A model generated the notes under the pieces. It was not told where the DNA came from, searched no databases, and was given only the letters and a program-made list of their open reading frames with translations. Shown one piece after another: positions 44,518 to 53,151 of a DNA stretch of 64,000 bases; position 1 is the first letter of the stretch; the number at the start of each line of letters is the position of its first letter. The position numbers were made by a program, and so were the translations under genes. The stretch lies in assembly GCF_051216895.1 (NCBI RefSeq), contig NZ_JBPKAO010000010.1:92039-156038 (forward strand). Reading direction: 5' to 3'. Origin of the DNA: Aquipuribacter sp051216895 (GTDB lineage Bacteria; Actinomycetota; Actinomycetes; Actinomycetales; JBBAYJ01).

Positions 44518-45801
44518 ATGGGTGCCCGCGCAGCAGTCCTCGTCACCGGCACCGAGGTGCTCACCGGCCGTGTCCCCGACGCCAACGGCCCCTGGTTGGC
44601 CGAGCGGCTGCGGGAGCTGGGGGTCGACATCGGTGTCGTGGTCGTCGTGGGGGACCGACCCGAGGACCTGGCGTCGGTGCTGCGGTACCTGCGCACGGGG
44701 CACGACCTGGTCATCACCACCGGCGGTCTCGGCCCGACCGCCGACGACCTGACGGTCGAGGTGGTCGCCGACGTCCTCGGCCGTCCCACGGCCGTCGACC
44801 AGGCCCTGCAGGAGCGCATCGCGGCCGTCATCGCCCGCCTGTCCGCCGCGCGCGGGTGGAGCGCGGAGTCACCCGGGATGGCGTCGGGCACGCGCAAGCA
44901 GGCGGTCGTGCCGGTCGGTGCCCACGTGCTCGAGCCGGTGGGGACCGCTCCGGGTCTGGTGCTGCCCGGCGACGGAGACGGTCCGCCGGTGCTCGTGCTG
45001 CCCGGCCCGCCCCAGGAGCTGCAGGCCATGTGGGCCGCGGCCCTGGCCGACCCGCTCGTGGCCGCCGCCCTGCAGCTCGCCGGGGCGGTGGCGCTGCGCG
45101 AGGAGACGATCCGCGCCACCGGCGTCCCCGAGGCCGAGCTCGCCGACCTGCTTCGCGAGCACGCGTCCCGCCACGGCGCCGCGGAGGACGCGGGTCTGGA
45201 GGTGACCACGTGCCTGCGCGACGGTGACCTGGAGGTGGTCACCCGGTTCCGGCCCGACGCGGACACCGCCTACGCGCAGCTGCTCGGTTCGGTGGTCGAC
45301 CGGTTCGGCGAGGCCGTCTACAGCAGCGACGGTTCGTCGTTGGACGAGGTCGTCGCGTCCGGACTCCGGTCGCACGGGTGGACGGTGGCCACCGCAGAGT
45401 CCTGCACCGCCGGGTTGCTGGCCGGTCGTCTGGCCGACCTGCCGGGCTCCTCGGACTACCTCGTCGGCGGGTTCGTGGCCTACACCGACGAGGTCAAGAC
45501 GTCCGAGCTCGGCGTCCCGGCCGAGCTGCTGTCCCGTCACGGCGCGGTGAGCGAGCAGGTGGCGGTGGCCATGGCGAGGGGTGCTCGCGACCGGTTCGGC
45601 TCCACCCTCGCGGTGTCGGTGACCGGGATCGCCGGGCCGGGCGGTGCCCGCCCGGGCAAGCCGGTCGGGCTCGTCCACGTCGCGCTGGACGGGCCGGACG
45701 GCACGGTGCACCGTGAGCTCCGCCTCCGCGGCGGACGGGCGCAGGTACGGGCCCGCACGGTCACGACCTGCCTGCACCTGCTGCGTAGCGTGCTGCGCTG
45801 A
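44518..45801 (+). CDS. cinA: CinA-family nicotinamide-nucleotide amidase
   Basis: The 427-residue protein has the N-terminal MoCF-like (COG1058) domain (AAVLVTGTEVLTGRVPDANGPWLAERLRELGVDI, then LVITTGGLGPTADDLTVEVVADVLGR) and the C-terminal CinA deamidase domain (VATAESCTAGLLAGRLADLPGSSDYLVGGFVAYTDEVKTSELGV, with catalytic Ser in ESCTAG, and VSVTGIAGPGG). The C-domain converts NMN to NaMN in pyridine-nucleotide salvage; CinA is also linked to competence in transformable bacteria. The length is normal. The ATG at 44518 is used. Confidence 0.92.
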   Translation: MGARAAVLVTGTEVLTGRVPDANGPWLAERLRELGVDIGVVVVVGDRPEDLASVLRYLRTGHDLVITTGGLGPTADDLTVEVVADVLGRPTAVDQALQERIAAVIARLSAARGWSAESPGMASGTRKQAVVPVGAHVLEPVGTAPGLVLPGDGDGPPVLVLPGPPQELQAMWAAALADPLVAAALQLAGAVALREETIRATGVPEAELADLLREHASRHGAAEDAGLEVTTCLRDGDLEVVTRFRPDADTAYAQLLGSVVDRFGEAVYSSDGSSLDEVVASGLRSHGWTVATAESCTAGLLAGRLADLPGSSDYLVGGFVAYTDEVKTSELGVPAELLSRHGAVSEQVAVAMARGARDRFGSTLAVSVTGIAGPGGARPGKPVGLVHVALDGPDGTVHRELRLRGGRAQVRARTVTTCLHLLRSVLR

Positions 45802-45983
45802 CGGGAGTCGGCGTCGTGGGCGCCGGCAGGCGGCGGCACGAGCGTCCGCGGGAAGCCCGACCGCGGCTCGAGCTCCCGCGTGGACCCCTCCGGAACCGCG
45901 TCCCGTTGCGGAACGCGAACCATCGGCCGACGACTGACGGGCGACAGCTCGGGCGGCCAGGTCGAGCCGACACACCCAAGCCT

Positions 45984-46379
45984 GACTGGGCTCCGCCTGC
46001 AGCGTGTGTGACGGCACTCGACCGGCATCGGGGGAGACAGCAGCAGGCCTTCGAGCGTGCAGGACTTGCGTGGATCACCGACGCGTTCGTGTTTGCCACT
46101 GCGACCGGCACCGCCCCGGACGCAGCGGACGTTCGTCGTGGGTTCCGCGTAGTGGTGGAGAAGGCCGGCCTAGATCCCGGAGCGTGGACCCCGCGCGAAC
46201 TACGTCACAGCTTCGTCTCGCTGCTGTCCGACGGCGGGATGACCATCGAGCAGGTCGCCGAACTGCTGGGCCGCCGGGGGAGCCGGGTGACCGAGGCGGT
46301 CTAACGCCATCAACTGCGACCGGTGATCCTGGAGAGGGCCGTGGCGATGGACACGATGCTCCAATGTCCAGACCCGTAG
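45984..46379 (+). pseudogene. Decayed tyrosine integrase, C-terminal part
   Basis: The frame reads DWAPPAACVTALDRHRGRQQQAFERAGLAWITDAFVFATATGTAPDAADVRRGFRVVVEKAGLDPGAWTPRELRHSFVSLLSDGGMTIEQVAELLGRRGSRVTEAV and then TAA at 46302-46304. In actinobacterial phage integrases the same spot carries the catalytic Tyr codon (V-T-E-x-V-Y-R), and translation past the stop continues as RHQLRPVILERAVAMDTML until TAG at 46377. The active-site box LLGH also reads LLGR. The N-terminal two thirds are missing. The gene is dead: both the nucleophile and the His are lost. Confidence 0.85.
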
Positions 46380-46434
46380 TTACCCACCCCCCGAATCGAG
46401 GGGGCCGTCGGAGGTGATCATGCCTCTGACCTGT

Positions 46435-46481
46435 GTGGGCGATCCTGGGATCGAACCAGTGACCTCTTCCGTGTCAGGGAG
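46435..46481 (-). other. 3' fragment of tRNA-Val(GAC), putative attachment site
   Basis: On the minus strand the segment reads as the anticodon arm (CTGACAC loop, GAC anticodon), variable loop and T-arm (GGTTCGATCCC) and the acceptor end of a tRNA-Val. Sequence 5' of the anticodon stem departs from any tRNA, so this is not a whole gene. A tRNA 3' half beside an integrase remnant is the signature of an att site. Confidence 0.82.
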
Positions 46482-46882
46482 ATTTTGTGGCCGCGGCCTC
46501 AGGGCCCAACGCGGCCTGACCTGCGCAGATAGTCCACGGGCGTCCACCCCCGAACGTCGGAATCCGGCCCGGTAGTCACCCTGTTAGTCACACTGTCGTG
46601 GCCCGGGACCCGGCCGCAGTGGACCCGTCGACGTTCCCGAAACGCAGTTTAGGAAACCGACAGGGGGTGTGCGAGCGGCTGCGCGCGTGATCCTCCCTCG
46701 CAGGTCAGAGGGCGAATCTTGTGCAGACCCGTGCGTCGGGGCGTGGGCAGGTGCGGGTGCATCTGGCACGTATCTGGCTGAGAAGACCAACAGACTTCCA
46801 CGAGGGACGGTTGCTATCGAAGGGCCGCGCCCACGACCCACGAGAAGCCCACGACCCAGGACCCACGACGCGGGAGCTGGGG
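46482..46882. other. Gene-free integration-scar region
   Basis: I see no credible gene in these 401 bp. The stretch includes two 12-bp tandem repeats and ends at the stop of the aldo/keto reductase gene. It is probably leftover mobile-element sequence. Confidence 0.55.
46573..46596. repeat. Two 12-bp tandem repeats (possible integrase arm sites)
   Basis: TAGTCACCCTGT (46573-46584) is followed directly by TAGTCACACTGT (46585-46596), one mismatch. Short direct repeats close to an attachment site are typical of integrase arm-type binding sites. Confidence 0.5.
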
Positions 46883-47926
46883 TCAGCGTGGTCGGTGATC
46901 GGCGGGATTGATCGTGTTCTCGATGTGGGCCAGCTCGTCCGCACCGAGCGGCGGCGCGTTCAAGGCAGCCACGCTGTCGTCCAGCTGGCTGACGCTGCTT
47001 GCCCCGACCACGGCGGAGGTGATGCGCTCGTCGCGCAGGACCCAGGTCAGTGCGAGCTGCGCCAGGCTCTGCCCCCGGCTGGCCGCGATGTCGTTCAGCG
47101 CTTGTGCCCGGGTGAGGTACTGCGCGTCTATGCGTGCAGTGTCCAGCGCCCCGGCTGCCGCACGAGAGCCAGCGGGGACATCGCCTGTGAGGTAGCGGTC
47201 GGTGAGGAGTCCTTGCGCCAGGGGCGAGAAGACGACCGAGCCGATTCCCAGGTCGCCCACGACATCGAGGAGGCTTTCGCTTGCGGTGGCTGTGCCGACT
47301 TCGGGCAACTCGACGTGCCGGTTGAGCATCGAGTACGACGGCTGGTGCACCAGCAGCGGGGTCCCGAGCTCGGCAAGCACCCGCGCGGCCTCGCGGGTCT
47401 GAGAGGGGCTGTAGTTCGAGATGCCGACGTACAAGGCGCGGCCGCTAACGGCCGCGGTGTGAAGGGCACCCATCGTCTCTTCGATCGGGACGGAGGGGTC
47501 AGGCCGGTGGGAGTAGAAGATGTCCACGTAGTCCAGTCCGGTCCGACGGAGGGACTGGTCGAGGGAGGCCAGCAGGTACTTGCGGGATCCGCCGTCCCCG
47601 TACGGGCCGGGCCACATCCCGTACCCCGCCTTGGAGCTGATGATGAGCTCGTCGCGGTACGCGTGGAGGTCTTGCCCGAGCACCCGTCCGAAGGTCTCCT
47701 CCGCTGACCCGGGGGGAGGGCCGTAGTTGTTCGCGAGGTCGATGTGGGTGATCCCGAGGTCGAAGGCCCGCAGCAGGATGGCCCGCTGGGTTTCGAACGG
47801 CCTGCCGTGATCGAAGTTCTGCCACAGGCCGAGGGAGAGCGCAGGAAGATCGAGTCCGCTCCGGCCGCACCGGCGGTAGCGCATGGTGGCGTAGCGGTCC
47901 CCATGGACGTGATGCGTGGGTGACAT
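46883..47926 (-). CDS. Aldo/keto reductase (YghZ/Gpr-like)
   Basis: The 347-residue NADPH-dependent enzyme begins MSPTHHVHGDRYATMRYRRCGRSGLDLPALSLGLWQNFDH. The catalytic tetrad fits: THIDLANNYGPPPGSAEETFGRVLG (Asp, Tyr), IISSKAGYGMWPGPYGDGGSRKYLLASLDQSL (Lys) and DYVDIFYSHRPDPSVPIEETM (His). Close relatives reduce L-glyceraldehyde-3-phosphate and methylglyoxal. The C-terminal cofactor site is RDERITSAVVGASSVSQLDDSV. It lies next to a GH113 enzyme on the same strand, 48 bp apart, so it may be part of the mannan locus. Confidence 0.9.
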   Translation of the reverse strand: MSPTHHVHGDRYATMRYRRCGRSGLDLPALSLGLWQNFDHGRPFETQRAILLRAFDLGITHIDLANNYGPPPGSAEETFGRVLGQDLHAYRDELIISSKAGYGMWPGPYGDGGSRKYLLASLDQSLRRTGLDYVDIFYSHRPDPSVPIEETMGALHTAAVSGRALYVGISNYSPSQTREAARVLAELGTPLLVHQPSYSMLNRHVELPEVGTATASESLLDVVGDLGIGSVVFSPLAQGLLTDRYLTGDVPAGSRAAAGALDTARIDAQYLTRAQALNDIAASRGQSLAQLALTWVLRDERITSAVVGASSVSQLDDSVAALNAPPLGADELAHIENTINPADHRPR

Positions 47927-47974
47927 TCGGTGCTCCTCGGCGGGCTATCGGTCGACGGTCGGGGCGCGTTTCGT

Positions 47975-48946
47975 TCAGTCGAGCCCACGCATCGAGCGGT
48001 AGTGCGACCGCACGACCTCAGCGCCCTGCTTGCCGTACATGCAGTAGTCGTCGTTGGTCGCCGCCTGCTCAACGGGGTAGAGGTGGGCCGGCCAGTCCCA
48101 CAGCATGAACCCGCCCACCCAGGACCGACCCGCCCCCGCGGTGAGCATCTCGTCGAGGTAGCTCGCCTGGGCCGCCTCGCTCGGTGCGCCATGGAGCGAC
48201 CAGTCGTTGGGTCGTGCCGGTGACCCCTCGCGGCTGGGGCAGCCCGCCTCGATGAAGAGGAACGGCTTGCCGTGGGCCTGGACCACGGTCTCGATGCGAT
48301 CCAGCTGGGCCTGCCACTCACCCGTGGGGTAGTAACCCGAGGAGCTGATGACGTCGACCGCGTCCCACCAGGTCAGTCGGTCCTCCTGATACTTGTCGGC
48401 GTTGTAGGTGATGGGCCCGGAGTACACCTCGCGCACCGCGGCGATCAGCCTGCGCCAGTGCCTTTCCTGGGCGTCTGCACGCACCATCTCGCAACCGATG
48501 CAGAACAGGTCGGCCTCGAGCTCCTGCGCCAGCCGCGCATGGTGCACCACGTACTCCTGGTATGCGGCGAACCACTGTGCCCAGGTGGGTTCCCCTGGCA
48601 CGTCCTGGTCGAAGAAGCCGATGTGCGCCCGCCACGTGCCGTCCGCGCAGTTCACGACCGGCTTCAGGCACACCTTGAGGCCCTGCTCGCGGCAACGGCC
48701 GACCGCGTGCCGGATCTCGTCGTCGGTGACGGTGGAGTTCTTCCAGTCGATGTGGGTCGACTGGGCCGTGTCCTGCAGCGCCGCCCAGGCGACGGTGGCC
48801 CAGTTGACGTCCAGGGCGGCCATCTCGCGGATCGAGGCGCCCGCCTCGGAGGTGGTCCAGGTCCCTCGCGTGCCGACCCACCCCCAAGTCATCCCGCAGA
48901 CGGGCTCGTCCCAACCAGTGGGAGACGGTGCATCGGAGCTACGCAT
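47975..48946 (-). CDS. GH113-like intracellular beta-mannanase/mannosidase
   Basis: The 323-residue protein has no signal peptide and would act in the cytoplasm on imported manno-oligosaccharides. Motifs match GH113: LKVCLKPVVNCADGTWRAHIGFF, WFAAYQEYVVHHARLAQELEADLFCIGCEMVRADAQ (acid/base Glu), YSGPITYNADKYQ, SSGYYPTGEW and KPFLFIEAGCPSREG (nucleophile Glu). The ATG at 48946 follows GAGAGGTAGCC. It is divergent from the secreted GH5 gene with three LacI-type sites in the shared region, and is followed by the aldo/keto reductase gene. Confidence 0.78.
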   Translation of the reverse strand: MRSSDAPSPTGWDEPVCGMTWGWVGTRGTWTTSEAGASIREMAALDVNWATVAWAALQDTAQSTHIDWKNSTVTDDEIRHAVGRCREQGLKVCLKPVVNCADGTWRAHIGFFDQDVPGEPTWAQWFAAYQEYVVHHARLAQELEADLFCIGCEMVRADAQERHWRRLIAAVREVYSGPITYNADKYQEDRLTWWDAVDVISSSGYYPTGEWQAQLDRIETVVQAHGKPFLFIEAGCPSREGSPARPNDWSLHGAPSEAAQASYLDEMLTAGAGRSWVGGFMLWDWPAHLYPVEQAATNDDYCMYGKQGAEVVRSHYRSMRGLD

Positions 48947-48960
48947 GGCTACCTCTCAGG

Positions 48961-48978
48961 CGTGACGACGTTGTCGTT
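48961..48978. promoter_or_regulatory. Mannan-locus LacI-type operator, degenerate copy
   Basis: The segment around GACGACGTTGTCGTTG, centred on CG at 48969-48970, matches AATGACAACGTTGTCATT at 12 of 16 flanking positions. It sits 15 bp upstream of the GH113 start codon. Confidence 0.5.
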
Positions 48979-48998
48979 GAGCGTGTGGAACCTAGCCT

Positions 48999-49016
48999 GA
49001 TGACAGCGATGACATC
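48999..49016. promoter_or_regulatory. Mannan-locus LacI-type operator, degenerate copy
   Basis: GATGACAGCGATGACATC, centred on CG at 49007-49008, agrees with the operator consensus at 11 of 16 flanking positions. It lies in the GH113-GH5 divergent region. Confidence 0.5.
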
Positions 49017-49210
49017 AACTGGCATCTGCTCGCGCAGCGCTTCTCGCCGACTGGGGGTGTCGCGCTCGGCGACCCCGCGAGCCCTGCGAAGTCTTGACCG
49101 ATGCCTGTTCCGAGGCTTAGCGTCGCGATCGCCCAGTCCCTGTGCAGTGACCCTTTGTCACCGGGGGCAGCCCACTCAACCGTTGCAGAGACGCAACGAA
49201 AGGCGGAACA

Positions 49211-49228
49211 AATGACAACGCTGTCACC
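49211..49228 (+). promoter_or_regulatory. Operator-like sequence covering the GH5 start codon
   Basis: AATGACAACGCTGTCACC has a perfect left arm of the mannan operator consensus and a 5/8 right arm. The ATG start of the GH5 gene is at 49212-49214, inside the site. It may instead be a coding coincidence. Confidence 0.5.
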
Positions 49229-51971
49229 AAACAGAGGGTTGGCGGGCCTGTGCGCCCTGGCCCTCGCGGTCGCCGGCCTGACCGCCGCAGCCGCACCAGA
49301 GGCCGCCACCGTTCAGGCACCGCCGGAGATCGGCCAGGCGGACCGCTTCGAACACTTCCTGACCAGGGAGGGCAACCGGGTCATGGACGGTGAGGAGGAG
49401 TTCCGGTTCCTGTCCGTCGCCACGCCGACCCTGGGCCTGGTCGAGGACAACTACCCGTTCGAGGACTCCGACGACTTCGAGTGGCGTTGGCCCGACACGT
49501 TCGAGATCGACGACCACCTGGAGACGATCCAGCGGATGGGTGGGCAGGCGACCCGGATCTACGACATCTCGGTCCTGCACCCGGACGACGACCCGGACCT
49601 GCCGCGCCACGTCACCGGTGTGCCGCGCCACCCCGACGGCAGCCTGAACCCGGATGCGTTCAGCGAGGAGGGCTTTCGCGTCCTCGACCAGGTCCTGGCG
49701 TCGGCCGCGGAGCATGACGTGCGGATCTTCATCCCGATCACCAACCAGTACCAGTGGCACGGAGGGCTGGCGGCGCTGTCGGCCAACCGCGGTATCGACC
49801 CGGGCCCGTCGCAGGTCAACTTCTACAACTCGGAGGTGCTGCGCGAGGATTACAAGGCCATCGTCGACTACATCACGGACCGGACGAACACGATCACGGG
49901 AGTCAAGTACAAGGACGATCCGACCATCGCCGCGTGGGTGTTCGGCAACGAGATCGCCAACGCTACGAACCCCTGGCTGACCGAGATGGCGGCCCACGTC
50001 AAGGACCGGGCGCCCAACCACCTGACGATGCAGCACGACTACAACCAGGCGCGGCTGGACTACATCCTGGCCGAGCCCAACATCGACATCGTGGCGACCA
50101 GCGTGTACGACAACTACACCGGCAACTCACCCGCCGGGGTCCGGCAGCGCGCCCAGCGCATCACCCCGGTCAAGCCGTACATCGCGTTCGAGTTCGGCTT
50201 CGCGGAGACCGAGGACATCGAGGAGATCACCGACATCCTCATCGAGGAGGGCGCGGTGGGCGGCCAGCTCTGGGGCCTGCGACCGCACAACCGTGACGGC
50301 GGCTTCTACTGGCACGGCGACGAGTTCGGCGGCAGCTACCGCGTCCGCTCGTACCACTTCCCGGGCTTCGACACGGGTGAGCGATACGACGAGCGGACCG
50401 TGATGAGCCTCATGCAGGCCAAGGCCTACGAGATCCGCGGACTGCCTGTCCCGCCGACCGAGGCTCCCGGTCGACCGACCGTGCTGCCTGTCGAGCACGT
50501 GAGCGAGCTGTACTGGCAGGGTTCGGCCGGCGCCGAGTCCTACGTCCTCGAGCGGGCGACGTCACCCGACGGCCCCTGGACCGTGCTGGTGGACGGCGTG
50601 ACCGACGATGTCGCGCACACGCCGATCTGGAACGACACGACCGCCGAGCTGCACGAGACGTACTGGTACCGGGTCACCGCGCAGAATGAGGGTGGACGTT
50701 CGGAGCCGTCGCAGCCGTGGGGTCCGATCACGGTCGACAGCCTGGCGCTCACCGACGACCTGGTCGATTTCGCTCAGGCGTCGGAGGTGACCGACGGGCT
50801 CGTCATCGACGACGGCAACAACCGCCCGCTGATCGAGCGACTCAGCCGGGCGGTCCGCGCTCCCGGCGCGCCGCCCCAGGAGCCGATCGTCCTGGACTTC
50901 GAGGACGGCTCCACCGCCGGGTGGAACCTGCCGTCGTGGATGGCGCAGAACGACCTGACCAGCAGCCTGCGCGTCGTGGACGCCGCGGCGCTGGGCGGCA
51001 CCGACAGCCTCGCGATCCCGGTCTCCTTCGCCGCGGGTGGCGGTGGTCAGGCCGGCCCTGAGCACCGGTTCACCGACGCGCCCGTGGACATCCTTGGTCG
51101 CGACACCGTCACCATGCGCGTGCACGCGCCCGTCGCGGGCCTGCGCGCCAACCTGGTCTTCAACGGCCCGTGGAACCCCGGCGCCGAGCGGACCCTCGCG
51201 GTCGGCTGGAACGACCTGACCTTCGACATCGGGGAGGGCAGCACGGACTTCGCGAGCATCCCGGACGCGTCCAGCACCTGGCTGGTCCGCATCGCGTCTG
51301 CCGGTCTGGCCGAGCCGTTCCGGGGTGACGTCCTGGTCGACGACGTCGAGTGGACGTCGTCCACCTACGTCGAGCCCGAGCCGGGGGAGCAGGCACCGCG
51401 CGAGCACATCACCTACAGCGTCGAGGGCAACCCGCAGCAGCTCAGCCTCTACACGTTCTTCGAGGCCGAGGTCGAGCACTTCGAGGTGTCGACGTCCACG
51501 GACGGCGTGACCTTCGAGCCCGTCGAGGTCCAGAGCACGCAGTTCGGTACCGACGACGAGACGTACGGCTACTGGCTTCGCGTGCTCTACGAGGACGAGG
51601 ACATGGCCGCCGACGTGCGGCACGTCCGGGTGGGCTTCCCCACGATCACCCCGGAACGGACCGGCCAGCTGGACCGGGTCGAGCTGGAGTACGTGCCGGT
51701 CAGCATGACGTCGCTGGACGAGCTCGTCGACTACTACGCCGGCACCGGTGAGCTGGACGGGACGCTCGCAGCCCAGCTCGACCGGTTGCTGGGCGCGGCC
51801 CAGTCCCAGCTGGACGCCGGGCGCACCCGGCAGGCGCAGCAGCAGCTGGACCGGTTCGAGACGTTGGTCACGGGCCCGGCGCAGGTGACGCGGGGGCGGG
51901 TCACCGCCGAGGCGCGCGACCTGCTCGTCGCCGACCTGACGACGGTCGGTGAGGACCTGACGACCGGCTGA
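49212..51971 (+). CDS. Secreted GH5-type glycosidase with CBM-like and FIMAH-like domains
   Basis: The 919-residue enzyme has a signal peptide (GLAGLCALALAVAGLTAAAAPEAA). The GH5 barrel spans about residues 45-415: TIAAWVFGNEIANATNPWL (acid/base Glu after Asn) and KPYIAFEFGFAETEDIEE (nucleophile Glu). A fibronectin-type-III-like segment follows (ELYWQGSAGAESYVLERA), then a beta-sandwich of CBM type (LDFEDGSTAGWNLPSWMAQ, residues ~560-720), another sandwich, and a C-terminal FIMAH-like helical domain (SLDELVDYYAGTGELDGTLAAQLDRLLGAAQSQLDAGRTRQAQQQLDRFE). It probably cleaves mannan or galactomannan outside the cell. The start ATG at 49212 has AAAGG upstream. The C-terminal domain may bind the cell surface. 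Confidence 0.85.
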   Translation: MTTLSPNRGLAGLCALALAVAGLTAAAAPEAATVQAPPEIGQADRFEHFLTREGNRVMDGEEEFRFLSVATPTLGLVEDNYPFEDSDDFEWRWPDTFEIDDHLETIQRMGGQATRIYDISVLHPDDDPDLPRHVTGVPRHPDGSLNPDAFSEEGFRVLDQVLASAAEHDVRIFIPITNQYQWHGGLAALSANRGIDPGPSQVNFYNSEVLREDYKAIVDYITDRTNTITGVKYKDDPTIAAWVFGNEIANATNPWLTEMAAHVKDRAPNHLTMQHDYNQARLDYILAEPNIDIVATSVYDNYTGNSPAGVRQRAQRITPVKPYIAFEFGFAETEDIEEITDILIEEGAVGGQLWGLRPHNRDGGFYWHGDEFGGSYRVRSYHFPGFDTGERYDERTVMSLMQAKAYEIRGLPVPPTEAPGRPTVLPVEHVSELYWQGSAGAESYVLERATSPDGPWTVLVDGVTDDVAHTPIWNDTTAELHETYWYRVTAQNEGGRSEPSQPWGPITVDSLALTDDLVDFAQASEVTDGLVIDDGNNRPLIERLSRAVRAPGAPPQEPIVLDFEDGSTAGWNLPSWMAQNDLTSSLRVVDAAALGGTDSLAIPVSFAAGGGGQAGPEHRFTDAPVDILGRDTVTMRVHAPVAGLRANLVFNGPWNPGAERTLAVGWNDLTFDIGEGSTDFASIPDASSTWLVRIASAGLAEPFRGDVLVDDVEWTSSTYVEPEPGEQAPREHITYSVEGNPQQLSLYTFFEAEVEHFEVSTSTDGVTFEPVEVQSTQFGTDDETYGYWLRVLYEDEDMAADVRHVRVGFPTITPERTGQLDRVELEYVPVSMTSLDELVDYYAGTGELDGTLAAQLDRLLGAAQSQLDAGRTRQAQQQLDRFETLVTGPAQVTRGRVTAEARDLLVADLTTVGEDLTTG

Positions 51972-51992
51972 CGGCGAGACCGCGTCGGACGA

Positions 51993-52023
51993 CGGGCCGG
52001 GCCCCTCGGGGGTGCCCGGCCCG
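51993..52023 (+). terminator. Hairpin terminator after the GH5 gene
   Basis: CGGGCCGGGC (51993-52002) pairs perfectly with GCCCGGCCCG (52014-52023) across an 11-nt loop, 22 bp after the GH5 stop and close to the convergent manA end. Confidence 0.7.
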
Positions 52024-52050
52024 TCGTGCGCCGCGGGCCTGCGGTGCTTG

Positions 52051-53031
52051 TCAGAGGTCGACCTCGAGCCAGGTGCTCCGCGCGTCGGCGTGAAGGGTCC
52101 CGTGCCATCCCGCCGGGAGGACGACGACCCCGCCGGCGGTCAAGGCTGCGGGCAGGTCGTCGAGCTCGATCCGGCCCGCGACCACCACGACGACGCGCGC
52201 GACCGGCCGGACCGGGACGTCCACCGGGCCGGCCGTTTCCGTGGTCCGGCGGCTGATCCGGTAGTGGTCGGTGTCCACCAGCAGGCCGTCGCCGTCCTGG
52301 CTGGGGGGTGGGTCGACGTTGACCGCCCACTCCGCCCGCACGCAGAGCATGGCCTCCTGCCGGTGCAACGGCCGAGGCTCCCGCCCGTGCTCCACCGCCC
52401 AGTCGTAGATGCGGTAGGTGGTGTCGGACGGGGTCTGCGGCTCGGCGACCACGACGCCGGCCCCCAGGGCGTGAATGAGTCCGGCGGGGACGTGGTGGAC
52501 GTCGCCGACCCTGGCGGGTACCCGCCGTAGCAGGGGCACCATGCCGGGCGTGCCGAACGCCCGGTCGACGTCGTCCGGTCGTACCCCCTGGGCGACGCCG
52601 AGGAAGAGCTCGGCACCGGGGGCGGCGGCTACGACCACCCACGACTCGGTCTTGAGCCGGGCGCCGGGCAACCGGTCGAGGACACGTTGCGAGGGGTGCA
52701 CCTGCACCGACAGGTCCTCGCGGGCGTCCAGGTGCTTGAGCAGCAGGGGGAACCTGCCGGCGGGTGTCGGTGCGGTCGTGCCCAGGAGCTCGGCCCGGTG
52801 GGTGCGGACGAGGTCGGCCAGGGTGCGTCCCGCGTGCGGCCCGTGGCCGACTCGGCTGACAGGGTCGGGGACCGACGTCGTGGCCGCGTCCAGGTCGGCC
52901 ACGTCCCAGGACTCGCCGACGGGTACGTCGCCGACGGGCAGGTCGCGGCCGAGGTCGGCCAGCCGGCGTCCGCCCCAGGGTTTGGGCACGAGGCGAGGGA
53001 CGAGTGCGAGGGGGCCGAGGGCAGGTGTCAT
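52051..53031 (-). CDS. manA: Mannose-6-phosphate isomerase, class I (short type)
   Basis: ManA interconverts mannose-6-phosphate and fructose-6-phosphate, the exit of mannan breakdown into glycolysis. The 326-residue cupin enzyme carries the zinc ligands: LSVQVHPSQRVLDRL (Gln, His), KTESWVVVAAAPGAELFLG (Glu) and VHHVPAGLIHALGAGVVVAEPQTPSDTTYRIYDW (His, then the YRxYDW motif). The length matches the short Gram-positive type. It is on the minus strand, downstream of the GH5_7 mannanase gene but behind a terminator. Confidence 0.93.
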   Translation of the reverse strand: MTPALGPLALVPRLVPKPWGGRRLADLGRDLPVGDVPVGESWDVADLDAATTSVPDPVSRVGHGPHAGRTLADLVRTHRAELLGTTAPTPAGRFPLLLKHLDAREDLSVQVHPSQRVLDRLPGARLKTESWVVVAAAPGAELFLGVAQGVRPDDVDRAFGTPGMVPLLRRVPARVGDVHHVPAGLIHALGAGVVVAEPQTPSDTTYRIYDWAVEHGREPRPLHRQEAMLCVRAEWAVNVDPPPSQDGDGLLVDTDHYRISRRTTETAGPVDVPVRPVARVVVVVAGRIELDDLPAALTAGGVVVLPAGWHGTLHADARSTWLEVDL

Positions 53032-53087
53032 GGCGAACGAGGCTCCTGTCGGTCATGGGGGAGTGGTGCGTCGGGTGTGGAACACGG

Positions 53088-53124
53088 CTCGCCCCCGCCC
53101 AGACGGTGTCCAGGCGGGGGCGAG
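53088..53124 (-). terminator. Hairpin terminator after the mannanase gene
   Basis: A perfect 12-bp stem (53088-53099 with 53113-53124; CTCGCCCCCGCC arm) and 13-nt loop lies 28 bp past the mannanase stop, separating it from manA. Confidence 0.8.
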
Positions 53125-53151
53125 GGTCGTGGGTCTAGGAGCGGTCGCGGC

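Noticed and set aside
45816..45983. N-terminal part of the frame leading into the integrase remnant
   Set aside because: The residues are Arg/Pro-rich and lack the integrase fold; homology only becomes visible from about 45984.
46435..46510. A complete tRNA-Val gene
   Set aside because: Only the anticodon arm, T-arm and acceptor 3' half are present; the sequence departs from a tRNA 5' of the anticodon stem. It is a fragment at an attachment site.
46721..47707. Plus-strand frame across the aldo/keto reductase
   Set aside because: Antisense to an aldo/keto reductase with all catalytic positions in place.
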